DNA of 64,000 nt. Origin: Cocleimonas flava (GTDB lineage Bacteria > Pseudomonadota > Gammaproteobacteria > Thiotrichales > Thiotrichaceae). Every line of letters starts with the position of its first letter. The first letter of the stretch is position 1. Where the stretch lies: positions 124,001 to 188,000 of the forward strand of contig NZ_SMFQ01000005.1 in NCBI RefSeq assembly GCF_004339015.1, read 5' to 3'. Of this stretch, positions 8,757-18,261 are shown piece by piece. Below the pieces are notes generated by a model. It saw nothing but the letters and a program-made list of their open reading frames with translations, had not been told where the DNA came from and did no database searches. The position numbers and the translations under genes were made by a program.

Positions 8757-9665
8757 ATGCAACGTTATCCTTCTACTACTGCCTTAAGAGCATTTGAAGC
8801 TATTGCTCGTTTGGGCAGTGTGTCTGCTGCTGCTGTTGAGTTGAATTTGACGCGAAGTGCGGTAAGTCATCAATTGAATATGCTGGAAGATTTACTCGGT
8901 TTTGCCTTAACTAAGCGAGAAGGTCGTGGCCTTGTGCTTACATTGAAAGGGGAACGCTACGCACTGGAAACCAAAAGAGCGCTATCTATTCTGTTAGATG
9001 CAGCCAGAGGAAACGATGGCGAGGAAATGATTGGTAAGTTGACGGTGAGTTGTGCCCCGGGGCTTGCGAACTATTGGTTATGCCATCAACTGGCAGACTT
9101 TATTAAAAAATTCCCCAAATTATCGTTAAAGATAGTATCACCAAGTTTCCCCGGCGACATTTCAAATGACGATGTCGATTTATTTATTGCGTACGGCAAT
9201 GGCAACTGGCCTGAAAAATATGTAAAGCAATTGATAACGATTCGATTATTCCCGGTTTGTAGCCCGCAATATTTTCATCAAAAAGGGGGCTTGGGAAAAC
9301 CCGCTGATCTGGTAAAAATGCGGCTGTTTCACCTTATGGATCATACAGATTGGCGCGTTTGGCTGGCTGCGAATGGCGTAGCTAATACGCAATTAGAGTC
9401 TGGTATTGTTTTCTCTGATGCCAACTTTGTTCAGTCTGCTGTTATTGCTGGTCAGGGTTTAGCGATTGGAGACAATATGGTGAGTGGTGATGCACTTGCA
9501 AAGGGCCTTTTAATCCGACCGTTTGAAAAAAGCATAGTATCCCCCAGAGCTTATTATTTGGCAGCGTCTCCAGAAAAAGCAGAAAGAAAAGAAGTGCAAG
9601 CATTTATTGAATGGTTAGAAAGCCTTATTTCAGATGCTCAATCCCGTTACGAACGCAAAAAATAA
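8757..9665 (+). CDS. LysR-family transcriptional regulator (GcvA-like)
   Basis: The N-terminus has the winged helix-turn-helix of the family: STTALRAFEAIARLGSVSAAAVELNLTRSAVSHQLNMLEDLLGF, residues 5-50. It is followed by a two-lobed effector domain to residue 300. The phrase SAVSHQ and the RAFEA opening resemble the GcvA/AmpR subgroup. At 302 aa it is standard. It lies upstream of, and on the same strand as, the aldolase/ABC/amidohydrolase set that starts at 10070, with a 404-base gap, so it is the best candidate regulator of that set; this is inferred from position alone. No effector can be named. Confidence 0.92.
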   Translation: MQRYPSTTALRAFEAIARLGSVSAAAVELNLTRSAVSHQLNMLEDLLGFALTKREGRGLVLTLKGERYALETKRALSILLDAARGNDGEEMIGKLTVSCAPGLANYWLCHQLADFIKKFPKLSLKIVSPSFPGDISNDDVDLFIAYGNGNWPEKYVKQLITIRLFPVCSPQYFHQKGGLGKPADLVKMRLFHLMDHTDWRVWLAANGVANTQLESGIVFSDANFVQSAVIAGQGLAIGDNMVSGDALAKGLLIRPFEKSIVSPRAYYLAASPEKAERKEVQAFIEWLESLISDAQSRYERKK

Positions 9666-10069
9666 GTGTTTTTTCTTTCGCTCTTTTTTTGTGCATCAAA
9701 TTTCCCTGATGCACCGAATTGTTTAGTTAACACACAAAACAAATTTCTTCCCCTCTACACACCTACCGTTTAGTTAATATTGAAGCCCTAAACAAGAATA
9801 TAAAACAATCAGATCAGCTCATTAGAATTTCCTTATAAATATTCGAAAGCACTTTTATTGTGCACTTTCAGTGTTTCTGTTGAATATTATTAATCATATT
9901 TATGAATAGAAAGACCTATTGTCAAATTATATTGAACAATGATGTCGATTATATTCGATTGTTATTGTTTTTAATTTAATCGACACTCTTCTCACGGTTT
10001 TTAAATAGTAGTTATTAACTCGTTTAAATTCCATTTTTTGAACATTAAGATCCAAAAGAAGGCATTACC
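9666..10069. other. Intergenic region before the catabolic gene set
   Basis: This 404-base AT-rich gap contains an inverted repeat (GTGCATCA at 9691-9698, TGATGCAC at 9707-9714) preceded by a T run. It also contains a 10-base direct repeat GTTTAGTTAA at 9721-9730 and 9768-9777. The direct repeat is a possible binding site for the LysR protein. The promoter of the downstream operon must lie here. Confidence 0.45.
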
Positions 10070-10861
10070 ATGAACCATCAAACAGACGGTGATTTTGTTA
10101 CAGATGTATACCCAACTCTCTCTGAAGAAGAGCGAGTCAGAGTAGATTTAGCCGCTGCTTATCACTTAATTGAACATTTTCAAATGAGTGACAGTATCTA
10201 TACTCATATTTCCGCTAGCGTTCCTGGAGACAATGAGTATTTTTTAATTAATCCTTACGGAACTCGCTTTGGTGAAGTGAAAGCCAGCCAGCTCGTAATG
10301 ATTGATGTTGACGGAAAAATCATTGATGACCCATGCAATATGGGCGCAAATCCAGCCGGTTTTACCATTCACTCTGCAATTCATCAGGCACGTACTGATC
10401 TGAAGTGTGCTTTACATACGCATACCGTAGCTGGTGTTTCAGTATCCTCCCTACAAACAGGTATTTTGCCTATCAATCAATGGGCGCTGCAATTTTATCA
10501 TGGAGTTTCACGCCATAAATACGAAGGAATTGCCTTAAACCTGGAAGAGCGAGAACGCTTAGTTAAAGACCTTGGCCCGAGCAACAAAATTCTAATTTTA
10601 GACAACCACGGACTCATGACTATGGGTAAAAACGTGGGTGAAGCCTTTACTCTAATGTTCAATTTAGAACGTGTTTGCAAGGTTCAAATGTCAGTACTGG
10701 CGAGCGGCCAACCGGTTAACCCCATTGATTCATCGGTATGTGATTTGACCTATGAACAATATCTTCAATTTGCTGAATTAAGTCAACGTGATGGCTTTCA
10801 TGTGGAATGGCTCGCTTATTTGCGACTGTTAGAAAAAGTATCACCTTCATACAAGGAATAA
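10070..10861 (+). CDS. Class II aldolase/adducin family protein
   Basis: The Zn-binding HTH of class II aldolases is in CALHTHTVAGVSVSS near residue 125, and a later His is in LILDNHGLMTMG near residue 180. The start IYTHISASVPG and NPYGTRFGEVKAS are also family features. An AGAAGG-like ribosome site sits 8 bases before the ATG. These enzymes cleave or decarboxylate small phosphorylated sugars or oxo-acids in the cytoplasm; the 263-aa form without a kinase partner is seen in varied catabolic clusters. It is the first gene of a same-strand run with a peptide-type importer, so it may act on a product of the imported compound. The substrate is unknown. Confidence 0.88.
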   Translation: MNHQTDGDFVTDVYPTLSEEERVRVDLAAAYHLIEHFQMSDSIYTHISASVPGDNEYFLINPYGTRFGEVKASQLVMIDVDGKIIDDPCNMGANPAGFTIHSAIHQARTDLKCALHTHTVAGVSVSSLQTGILPINQWALQFYHGVSRHKYEGIALNLEERERLVKDLGPSNKILILDNHGLMTMGKNVGEAFTLMFNLERVCKVQMSVLASGQPVNPIDSSVCDLTYEQYLQFAELSQRDGFHVEWLAYLRLLEKVSPSYKE

Positions 10862-10926
10862 TGCGCATTAAATATCAAAGTTAGAAAAGTAGTACTTCAA
10901 ACCGAATTTTTAAACAGGAGATAGAT

Positions 10927-12480
10927 ATGAAAAGAATTATTATGGGTGTGTTATTGGCTTTCCTGCCATTCGCATCAAATGTTTATGCAGAAGACCCTAC
11001 TGATGGCGGAACTATCAATGTTGCCGTACAACCAGAACCACCAAGTTTGATGATTGGCATGTATTCAAATGCGACTACGCAACAGGTTGGCGGCAATATC
11101 TTTGAAGGCCTGATGCGATATGACAAAGACCTTAAGCCTCATCCTGCACTGGCTACATCATGGGAAAACTCTGAAGATGGCAAAACCTGGACCTTTAAAC
11201 TGAAAGAAGGTGTTGTTTGGCATGATGGCAAACCATTCACGTCTGCTGATGTTGTGTTTTCGATCGACAAGATGTTGCGTGAAGTTAATGCTCGTTTAAG
11301 AACTTCATTAGCATTTGTTGAGAGCATATCGGCAACCGATGATTACACGGTTGTTTTTAAACTCAAAGAACCGTTTGGCCCTTTTATTCGTTTATTTGAA
11401 GTTGGCACTACGCCAATGATGCCAAAGCATATTTATGAAGGGACTGATTTTAAGCTTAACCCTGCAAACCATCATCCGATTGGTACAGGTCCGTTTGTAT
11501 TCAAAGAATGGAAAAAAGGCTCCTTCATTCACTTAGCTAAAAATGAGAAATACCATGTTAAAGGTTTACCTCATCTTGATAATATTTATTGGCATGTAAT
11601 TCCTGATGCAGCATCGCGTTCAGTAGCTTTTGAAACCGGAAAAATTGATGTACTTCCTGGTGGCTCAGTTGAAAACTTTGATGTACCTCGCTTAACAGAG
11701 CTTGATAACGCATGTGTTACTACTGATGGTTGGGAATTTTTCTCTCCTCACGCATGGTTGTGGTTAAACAATCGTCAAGGCCCAACTGCTGACAAGCGTT
11801 TCCGCCAGGCGATTATGTACGCAATGGATAGAGAGTTTGCTAAATCGGCGCTTTGGAATAATTTCGGAAAAATAGCAAAAGGTCCTGTTGGTTCGAAAAC
11901 GGCTTTCTTTAATAGCTCTTTACCTGACTATGAACACAACCCTGAAAAAGCGAAAGCCTTATTAAAAGAGATGGGCTATGACGGAACTCCAGTACGTTTG
12001 ATGGCGATGCCTTATGGCGAAACTTGGCAGCGTTGGACAGAAGTAATCAAACAGAACCTTGAAGAAGTAGGCATTAAAACGAAGCTTGTCTCTACTGACG
12101 TAGCGGGTTGGAATCAGAAAATCTCAGATTGGGATTATGATATTTCTTTCACTTACTTATACCAGTATGGCGATCCAGCTTTGGGTGTATCACGCACATA
12201 TCTTTCTACCAATATTGCGAAAGGATCTCCGTGGAATAACGCAGAGGGCTATAAAAATGAGCAGGTAGACAAGTGGTTTAATGAAGCTGCAACGGCTTTT
12301 CCAGACACGAAACGTGCTGATTTATATAACAAAATACAAAAACAAATAGTCGAAGACGTTCCTGTCGCCTGGTTAATGGAACTGGAATTTCCAACTATCT
12401 ATAACTGTAAAGTACAAAACCTGATTGATTCCGCCATCGGCATTAATGATGCCTTCGGAACAGCCTGGATTAAAAAGTAG
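10927..12480 (+). CDS. ABC transporter substrate-binding protein, family 5 (DppA/OppA type)
   Basis: A signal peptide of about 22 residues (MKRIIMGVLLAFLPFASNVYA) directs it to the periplasm. The body has family-5 landmarks: GTINVAVQPEPPSLM, a WTFKLKEGVVWHDGKPFTSADVVFS block near residue 85, and GTGPFVFKEW near residue 180. At 517 aa it has the normal size for a dipeptide/oligopeptide or nickel-type binding protein. AGGAG lies 6 bases before the ATG. It starts the importer part of the cluster; permeases and a fused ATPase follow. The ligand is probably a peptide-like or N-acylated compound, judging by the amidohydrolases downstream. Confidence 0.94.
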   Translation: MKRIIMGVLLAFLPFASNVYAEDPTDGGTINVAVQPEPPSLMIGMYSNATTQQVGGNIFEGLMRYDKDLKPHPALATSWENSEDGKTWTFKLKEGVVWHDGKPFTSADVVFSIDKMLREVNARLRTSLAFVESISATDDYTVVFKLKEPFGPFIRLFEVGTTPMMPKHIYEGTDFKLNPANHHPIGTGPFVFKEWKKGSFIHLAKNEKYHVKGLPHLDNIYWHVIPDAASRSVAFETGKIDVLPGGSVENFDVPRLTELDNACVTTDGWEFFSPHAWLWLNNRQGPTADKRFRQAIMYAMDREFAKSALWNNFGKIAKGPVGSKTAFFNSSLPDYEHNPEKAKALLKEMGYDGTPVRLMAMPYGETWQRWTEVIKQNLEEVGIKTKLVSTDVAGWNQKISDWDYDISFTYLYQYGDPALGVSRTYLSTNIAKGSPWNNAEGYKNEQVDKWFNEAATAFPDTKRADLYNKIQKQIVEDVPVAWLMELEFPTIYNCKVQNLIDSAIGINDAFGTAWIKK

Positions 12481-12486
12481 TCTAAT

Positions 12487-12510
12487 TGGAGCAGGCCACC
12501 CGGCTTGCTC
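12487..12510 (+). promoter_or_regulatory. Stem-loop between binding-protein and permease genes
   Basis: GGAGCAGGCC and GGCTTGCTCC pair (one G-U pair) around an ACCC loop, 6 bases after the binding-protein stop. No T run follows. Such intercistronic hairpins often protect the abundant binding-protein mRNA and lower permease output. Confidence 0.75.
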
Positions 12511-12549
12511 CTATCAATAGAACAGTCAGTCAAAAGAGCAGTCAGTACT

Positions 12550-13533
12550 ATGAGCGTTCAAACCTTACTATATATCGGTGGTCGATTGGTCAAAGGGGCC
12601 GTTGTCCTTCTGGTTATTGCAGTATTTAATTTCTTTCTAATTAGAGCTGCGCCGGGCGATCCAGCTAAAGTTTTAGCCGGTGAAGCAGGCGCGACAGATG
12701 AGATTTTTCTGCAGCAGTTACGAGATCAATTCGGTCTTGATGAACCCCTTTATTATCAATTATGGGTATATGTTAGCAATCTAATGCAGTTCGATATGGG
12801 CATGAGCTATCGCCAGCAAATGCCAGTATTTGATCTTATTATGGAACGCATGCCAGCTACGTTATTACTTACTGGAACGGCATTCCTGTTATCTATATTA
12901 CTAGGCGTTGCAGCAGGTGTTATTGCTGCGGCTTATCATCGAAAAATATGGGACTCAGTGATTACTGTTGCTGCATTAATTTTTTATGCCACTCCCCTAT
13001 TTTGGCTGGCTATGATGGCATCTTTATTCTTTTCTGTTTATCTGGAATGGCTACCAAGTTTTGGTATGCAGTCAGTTGGTGAGGATTTGACTGGGTGGCA
13101 AAAAATAACAGATATAGCAATGCACCTCATTTTACCCGCAACCACACTAGGACTGTTCTTTACGGCTGTTTATGCCCGTATGACAAGAACGTCCATGATT
13201 GAAACAAGCCGTTTAGATTTTGTAAAAACAGCAAAAGCGAAAGGCATGAAACCTTCGCGAGTTACGACGCATCATGTTTTGCGTAATGCTTTGTTACCAG
13301 TAGTTACTTTAGCTGGGTTGCAAGCAGGACAATTAATAGGTGGTGCTGTCCTGACTGAGACCGTATTTGCCTGGCCAGGTATTGGCAGATTGATGTTCGA
13401 AGCCCTATTCCAACGCGACTATAACTTACTATTAGGCGTGTTCTTTATTTCATCTGCATTAGTCGTTTTATTCAATTTAATCACTGATGTTATTTACCTT
13501 ATCGTTGATCCACGAATCGAGTTGTCAAAATGA
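12550..13533 (+). CDS. ABC transporter permease 1 (DppB/OppB type)
   Basis: The open frame extends back to a TTG at 12505, but that codon lies inside the stem-loop at 12487-12510. I therefore prefer the ATG at 12550 (MSVQTLLYIGGRLVKG), although its ribosome site is weak. The protein has six hydrophobic segments. It has the PGDP motif after the first segment, the GLDEPLYYQLWVYV block, and the EAA loop TSMIETSRLDFVKTAKAKGM that contacts the ATPase. It ends DPRIELSK like other DppB proteins. The ATG of the next permease overlaps its stop (ATGA). It forms half of the inner-membrane channel. Confidence 0.93.
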   Translation: MSVQTLLYIGGRLVKGAVVLLVIAVFNFFLIRAAPGDPAKVLAGEAGATDEIFLQQLRDQFGLDEPLYYQLWVYVSNLMQFDMGMSYRQQMPVFDLIMERMPATLLLTGTAFLLSILLGVAAGVIAAAYHRKIWDSVITVAALIFYATPLFWLAMMASLFFSVYLEWLPSFGMQSVGEDLTGWQKITDIAMHLILPATTLGLFFTAVYARMTRTSMIETSRLDFVKTAKAKGMKPSRVTTHHVLRNALLPVVTLAGLQAGQLIGGAVLTETVFAWPGIGRLMFEALFQRDYNLLLGVFFISSALVVLFNLITDVIYLIVDPRIELSK

Positions 13534-14369
13534 ATATTTTCAAGTCGTTAAAAAGAAACAAAGTAGCCATGGTTGGTTTTGGCATACTTTTTTTACTCGT
13601 TATTATCGCTATTTTTGGACCTTATCTCTATGACGGAAGTCCCTGGAAAATGGTGCAAAGACCATTTTTACCCCCTTTTCAGGACAGTAAATTCCCACTT
13701 GGTACAGATACCTTGGGAAGAGATGTCTTAGCTGGATTAATACATGGCGCAAGAATTTCGTTATTGGTGGGCCTCATATCTACCGCAATCGCGTTATTAA
13801 TTGGCATTCCTTTAGGTGCTTACGCCGGTTATTACGGTGGCTGGGTTGATGAAGTATTAATGCGTTTCACTGAAATATTTCAGACCGTACCTAGTTTCGC
13901 ATTAGCAGTAGTATTAGTCGCAATTTTTGAACCAACGGTATATTCAATAACAGGCGCAATTGCCATCGTAAGTTGGCCCCCTGTTGCTCGATTAGTACGA
14001 GGCGAATTCTTGTCGCTTCGCAGTCAGGAATATGTTCTGGCGGCAAAACTGAATGGTCAAACTAACCGTAATATTATTCTTAAAGAAATCTTACCCAATA
14101 GCCTTTCACCAATAATCGTACTTGCCTCTCTAATGGTAGCGAGTGCAATTTTACTGGAGTCTTCTTTATCCTTTTTAGGCTTAGGTGACCCTGAAATAAT
14201 GTCATGGGGATACATGATTGGAGCGGCAAAAACTGTGCTGCGTCAGGCGTGGTGGTTGAGTTTCATTCCTGGTGTTGCGATAGCAGTCACCGTGCTTTCT
14301 CTTAATCTACTTGGCGAAGGCTTAAATGAAGCCCTCAATCCTAAACTATCAGGTAATCGGGAGAACTAG
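13530..14369 (+). CDS. ABC transporter permease 2 (DppC/OppC type)
   Basis: The first ATG overlaps the stop of permease 1. The N-terminal LKRNKVAMVGFGILFLLV, the PLGTDTLGRDVLAGLIHGARISLLVG block and the EAA loop (EYVLAAKLNGQTNRNIILKEILPN) are typical of the DppC subfamily. The C-terminal SFLGLGDPEIMSWGYMI is also typical. It has six predicted membrane spans and a normal 279-aa length. It pairs with permease 1 to form the pore, powered by the fused ATPase gene that starts one base after its stop. Confidence 0.94.
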   Translation: MNIFKSLKRNKVAMVGFGILFLLVIIAIFGPYLYDGSPWKMVQRPFLPPFQDSKFPLGTDTLGRDVLAGLIHGARISLLVGLISTAIALLIGIPLGAYAGYYGGWVDEVLMRFTEIFQTVPSFALAVVLVAIFEPTVYSITGAIAIVSWPPVARLVRGEFLSLRSQEYVLAAKLNGQTNRNIILKEILPNSLSPIIVLASLMVASAILLESSLSFLGLGDPEIMSWGYMIGAAKTVLRQAWWLSFIPGVAIAVTVLSLNLLGEGLNEALNPKLSGNREN

Positions 14370-14370
14370 T

Positions 14371-16023
14371 ATGAAACCTTTACTAAAAGTTGAGAACTTG
14401 AGTATCCGTTTACCTAAAGGTGGTGATCGCGAATTCGCCATTAGAAATGTAAATTACAACCTAATGCCGGGCGAACTACTCTGTGTTGTTGGTGAGTCCG
14501 GTTCGGGCAAGTCGATGACAGCAAACGCCATTATGGGCTTATTACCCAAAGTCATTGAAGTTGATCAAGGTGCTGTGATTTTTGATGACTGTGATCTTAT
14601 CTCCCTAGAGGAAAATAGAGCACGAGATTTACGCGGTAATCGTATCAGCATGATATTTCAGGAACCAATGACCGCACTGAACCCTTTGATGAGAGTCGAG
14701 GATCAGATTTCGGAAGTCTTTTTAATACATACGGATATGCCTGCCAGTGAACGTCAGAAGCGCACACTCGCGTTGCTAGAAGATGTCGGTCTTCCTGACC
14801 CGAAGAAAATGCTTCGTGCCTATCCACACCAACTTTCGGGCGGTCAACGTCAACGGGTGATGATAGCGATGGCATTGGCCCTTGAGCCTTCTATTTTAAT
14901 CGCGGACGAACCAACAACCGCGTTAGATGTAACAACACAGGCTCAAATACTCAAGCTGGTCAAAGAATTACAGAAAAAGCACAACACTGCCGTAATGTTT
15001 ATCACACATGACTTTGGCGTTGTTGCAGAAATTGCAGACAGAGTTGTTGTGATGGAAAAAGGTGAAATGGTTGAGTTAGGCAAAAGCGATGATGTGCTTA
15101 ATAACCCTCAACATGATTACACCAAAAAGCTGATTGCTGCTGTTCCGCCATTAGCTGCCCCGTTACGTGAAGTAAAAGAACATCTAGAGCCCCCAATTTT
15201 AAGCGTCAAAAACCTCTGTAAAACCTACAGCACAGGTGGTAGCTGGTTCAGTAAAGCACGCATCGTTAAAGCTGCTGATGATGTTAGCTTTGAACTTCAT
15301 CGTGGAGAAACACTGGGTTTAGTTGGAGAATCTGGATCAGGGAAATCTACTGTAAGCCGCTGTGTTGTTCGTTTACTGGAATCAGATAGTGGCCAGATAA
15401 TATTGGGAGGCAGCGAAATCCAATCTCTCGGAGCGAAAGAACTCTCCCCTTTTCGCAAGCGTATTCAAATGGTTTTCCAAGACCCTTATGCGTCACTCAA
15501 CCCTAGAAAGACCATAGGTAAAATCATTGCTGATGGACCCATTGCTCAAGGTATGTCGCCTAAAGCAGCGCTGGAAAAAGCCGCTGAATTATTAGAGTTA
15601 GTTGAGTTACCTAAAGCCGCAATCGATCGATACCCACATGAATTTTCTGGCGGTCAAAGACAGCGTATAGGCATCGCACGTGCGTTAGCACATGACCCGG
15701 AAATATTGGTAGCTGATGAAGCTATCTCTGCATTAGATGTCTCTGTTCAAGCTCAGATTCTTGATCTGATTGAGACATTAAAGAAACGTCTTAACCTGGC
15801 TGTTTTATTTGTTGTTCATGATCTTAGAGTGGCAGCACAAGTGTGTGACCGAGTTATTGTTATGCAAACAGGAAAAATCGTTGAAATAGGTGAAACAAGC
15901 CAAGTGTTTGAAGCACCTGCGCATGAATATACCAAAGGTTTGATTGCATCAATTCCCGGGGCCAACTGGCGATCTGGCAATGTCGAGGCAACGCCAACAG
16001 AACTAGCGGAGGCTTTGGCGTAA
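14371..16023 (+). CDS. Fused double ATP-binding protein of a peptide-type ABC importer (DppD-DppF fusion)
   Basis: I choose the ATG at 14371 (MKPLLKVENL), with CGGGAG 7 bases upstream, over the open-frame start at 14326, which would overlap permease 2 by 44 bases. The protein has two complete ABC domains. Each has Walker A (GESGSGKS), the signature (LSGGQRQR in the first, FSGGQRQR in the second) and Walker B (ILIADEPTTALD and ILVADEAISALD). An oligopeptide-transporter tail after domain 1 includes HDYTKKLIAAVPPL. Both ATPases of the importer are thus in one 550-residue chain, a common variant. The stop overlaps the next start (TAATG), so translation is coupled. Confidence 0.95.
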   Translation: MKPLLKVENLSIRLPKGGDREFAIRNVNYNLMPGELLCVVGESGSGKSMTANAIMGLLPKVIEVDQGAVIFDDCDLISLEENRARDLRGNRISMIFQEPMTALNPLMRVEDQISEVFLIHTDMPASERQKRTLALLEDVGLPDPKKMLRAYPHQLSGGQRQRVMIAMALALEPSILIADEPTTALDVTTQAQILKLVKELQKKHNTAVMFITHDFGVVAEIADRVVVMEKGEMVELGKSDDVLNNPQHDYTKKLIAAVPPLAAPLREVKEHLEPPILSVKNLCKTYSTGGSWFSKARIVKAADDVSFELHRGETLGLVGESGSGKSTVSRCVVRLLESDSGQIILGGSEIQSLGAKELSPFRKRIQMVFQDPYASLNPRKTIGKIIADGPIAQGMSPKAALEKAAELLELVELPKAAIDRYPHEFSGGQRQRIGIARALAHDPEILVADEAISALDVSVQAQILDLIETLKKRLNLAVLFVVHDLRVAAQVCDRVIVMQTGKIVEIGETSQVFEAPAHEYTKGLIASIPGANWRSGNVEATPTELAEALA

Positions 16024-16961
16024 TGTTGTATGGAATTGCACACAGCAGTTTTTTAGATATGTCGCCTTATATGCCTCATTTTGAAAACTACGCGGATGAA
16101 GTGACTGTAGTAACAGATGATATAGCGCATGATCCATTATTAGTGACATTTGCCTTACTCTGGTTTCCAGATGATGACTTTTTTGAGCGCTATCCAAACG
16201 TTCGGGTTGTAGCTTCAATAGCTGCTGGCGTTGACAGTATTTTTGCCTGCCCCAGTATTCATGACGATGTTTTGGTTTGTCGCAATAGAGACCCTGAACA
16301 GTCTTCTATTATGAGTACTTTCGCTATCTGGAACGTGATTAATCATCAACGTAACTTTCCTTTATATCGACAGCAGCAGCTAGAAAAATGTTGGAATCGT
16401 TTACCCATGAGAGCCCCTAGTGATGTCAGCGTGGGTGTACTAGGTTTAGGCTTTCTGGGTGAAAAAATTGTCAATGATCTTTATACCTTAGGTTTTGATG
16501 TGGCGGGCTGGCGTAAAAGCAATACCCCCTTGAACAATCCAGAGATTAAAGTCTTTAGCGGCGATTCCGCGTTGTCGGATTTTTTACAACGCACAGAAGT
16601 CCTCATCTGCGTTCTACCCCTTACCAGCGATACTCAGGGAATTCTGTCTAAAACCTTGTTTGATCAATTAAAGACAAATGCCTATTTGATTCATTTAGGT
16701 CGCGGCGGACATCTCATAGAACAAGATCTTTTAGACGCCCTTGATGACAACACCTTGCAAGGCGCTTCACTCGATGTCTTTGAGGTGGAGCCATTACCCC
16801 AACAACACGCGTTTTGGGAGCACCCCAGTATTCTTATAACACCGCACGATGCAAGTGATGTACGCCCTGAAGCCGCTGTTCTCAATTTGATTGAAGAAGT
16901 AAGACGGTACTCAACAGGTGATACACCAAAAAATAAAGTAGAAGCCTCAATTGGCTATTAA
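16023..16961 (+). CDS. D-isomer 2-hydroxyacid dehydrogenase (GhrA-like)
   Basis: The NAD(P)-binding Rossmann motif GVLGLGFLGEKI is near residue 140. The catalytic set of the family is visible as AAGVDS near residue 70, the Arg in HLGRGGHLIEQ near residue 220, the Glu in LDVFEVEPLP and the His in TPHDAS near residue 275. The overall pattern is closest to GhrA-type glyoxylate/hydroxypyruvate reductases, cytoplasmic enzymes that reduce a 2-oxoacid. The 312-aa length is usual. The start overlaps the ATPase stop in TAATG. In this cluster it likely handles an oxoacid released during breakdown of the imported compound, perhaps one made by the aldolase. Confidence 0.9.
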   Translation: MLYGIAHSSFLDMSPYMPHFENYADEVTVVTDDIAHDPLLVTFALLWFPDDDFFERYPNVRVVASIAAGVDSIFACPSIHDDVLVCRNRDPEQSSIMSTFAIWNVINHQRNFPLYRQQQLEKCWNRLPMRAPSDVSVGVLGLGFLGEKIVNDLYTLGFDVAGWRKSNTPLNNPEIKVFSGDSALSDFLQRTEVLICVLPLTSDTQGILSKTLFDQLKTNAYLIHLGRGGHLIEQDLLDALDDNTLQGASLDVFEVEPLPQQHAFWEHPSILITPHDASDVRPEAAVLNLIEEVRRYSTGDTPKNKVEASIGY

Positions 16962-16974
16962 GTAGAGATTTATT

Positions 16975-18231
16975 ATGAATGTAGAAAAATGTAATCAAGA
17001 ACGCTTGTGGAACTCTATTATGGAAATTGGCCAAATTGGTCATGTCGACGTAGAAGGAAGCAAAGTAGGAGGCTGTCATCGACTTGCTCTAACCGATAAA
17101 GACAAACAAGCCAGAGATTTGTTTATTGGTTGGGCAAAAGAAATTGGCTGTACGTTGCGCGTGGATGCGGTAGGTAATATATTTTTGCGTCGTGCAGGAA
17201 CGGACAATGATTTACCACCGGTAATCACTGGTAGCCATCTTGATACCCAACCTACAGGCGGAAAGTTTGATGGCATCTTTGGCTGTTTAGCCGGTTTAGA
17301 AACATTACGTTGTTTAGAAGAACAGAACATCAAAACATTACGACCTATTGAAGTTGTCGTCTGGACAAACGAAGAAGGTGCGCGTTTCAAACCTGCGATG
17401 TTGGGCTCTGGTGTTTACGCTGGCGTGTTCAAACTCAATGATGTACTGACAACAAAAGACGAGTCAGGGATTACTCTGGGTGACGAATTAAGCCGATTAG
17501 GTTATCAGGAATTAATCAACAATGAGGATCCCGGTTGTTACCAGTATTACGAAATTCACATTGAGCAAGGCCCTGTATTAGAAGCACTGGAGATTGATCT
17601 AGGCATTGTTGCCGGCGTACTAGGAATGCGTTGGTACGATGTTGAGGTCACCGGTCGCTCATGCCATGCTGGTCCAAGCCCCATGAATCTAAGAAATGAT
17701 GCCCTTGTTGGTGTTGCTGAAATGATTACCGAATTAACCAAGCTAGCCTCTTCATTCAGTAAAGACAGTCGTTGTACTTTTGGTGAACTTAACATTCCTA
17801 ACTCGTCCACGAATGTCTCTCCGGGCAAGGTCAATTTTTCACTAGACCTTCGTGAAGGACGATTAGAAGAGTTAGATGAGCTTCAAACCAAAGCTTTTGA
17901 AATCATGCATCGTATTGCGTTTCATCACGATCTGGAACTCAGTATTAAAGAGACCTGGTCACTACCACCCTGCCCTTTTGATGAAAGCTGTTTAACAAAT
18001 ATCCAGCAAGCGTGTGAAGCCACATACCCAGAAATCAAACCACATACGTTGATTAGTGGAGCAGGACACGATGCCGTTTACATTAGCCGAGTTGCTCCAA
18101 CCGCAATGATTTTCGTCCCATCAGAGGATGGCTTAAGCCATAACGAGCGCGAATACACGAGCCCAGAGCAATTAGAAAAAGGCTGCAACGTATTACTCAA
18201 CACCATTATTTTAGCTGCAAACGCAGAATAA
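16975..18231 (+). CDS. M20-family Zn-dependent amidohydrolase (N-carbamoyl-amino-acid hydrolase / allantoate amidohydrolase type)
   Basis: The metal-binding and catalytic motifs are clear: GSHLDTQPTGGKFDGIFG near residue 82, WTNEEGARFKPAMLGSG near residue 125 and YEIHIEQGPVLE near residue 190. A dimerisation-domain RSCHAGPSP and the C-terminal SGAGHDAVYISRVAPTAMIFVPS complete the pattern. Members remove a carbamoyl or related group from the nitrogen of an amino acid or ureido acid, in the cytoplasm. The 418-aa length is normal. It is 13 bases after the dehydrogenase gene and before a deacetylase gene. The pathway therefore contains two N-deacylating enzymes. The substrate specificity cannot be told from sequence. 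Confidence 0.92.
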   Translation: MNVEKCNQERLWNSIMEIGQIGHVDVEGSKVGGCHRLALTDKDKQARDLFIGWAKEIGCTLRVDAVGNIFLRRAGTDNDLPPVITGSHLDTQPTGGKFDGIFGCLAGLETLRCLEEQNIKTLRPIEVVVWTNEEGARFKPAMLGSGVYAGVFKLNDVLTTKDESGITLGDELSRLGYQELINNEDPGCYQYYEIHIEQGPVLEALEIDLGIVAGVLGMRWYDVEVTGRSCHAGPSPMNLRNDALVGVAEMITELTKLASSFSKDSRCTFGELNIPNSSTNVSPGKVNFSLDLREGRLEELDELQTKAFEIMHRIAFHHDLELSIKETWSLPPCPFDESCLTNIQQACEATYPEIKPHTLISGAGHDAVYISRVAPTAMIFVPSEDGLSHNEREYTSPEQLEKGCNVLLNTIILAANAE

Positions 18232-18261
18232 CTGTTATTGCATAGTAAGGAGAATATTCAA

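Noticed and set aside
9691-9714. GTGCATCA...TGATGCAC as terminator of the LysR gene
   Set aside because: The T run is before rather than after the stem on the plus strand, so it does not fit an intrinsic terminator in that direction.
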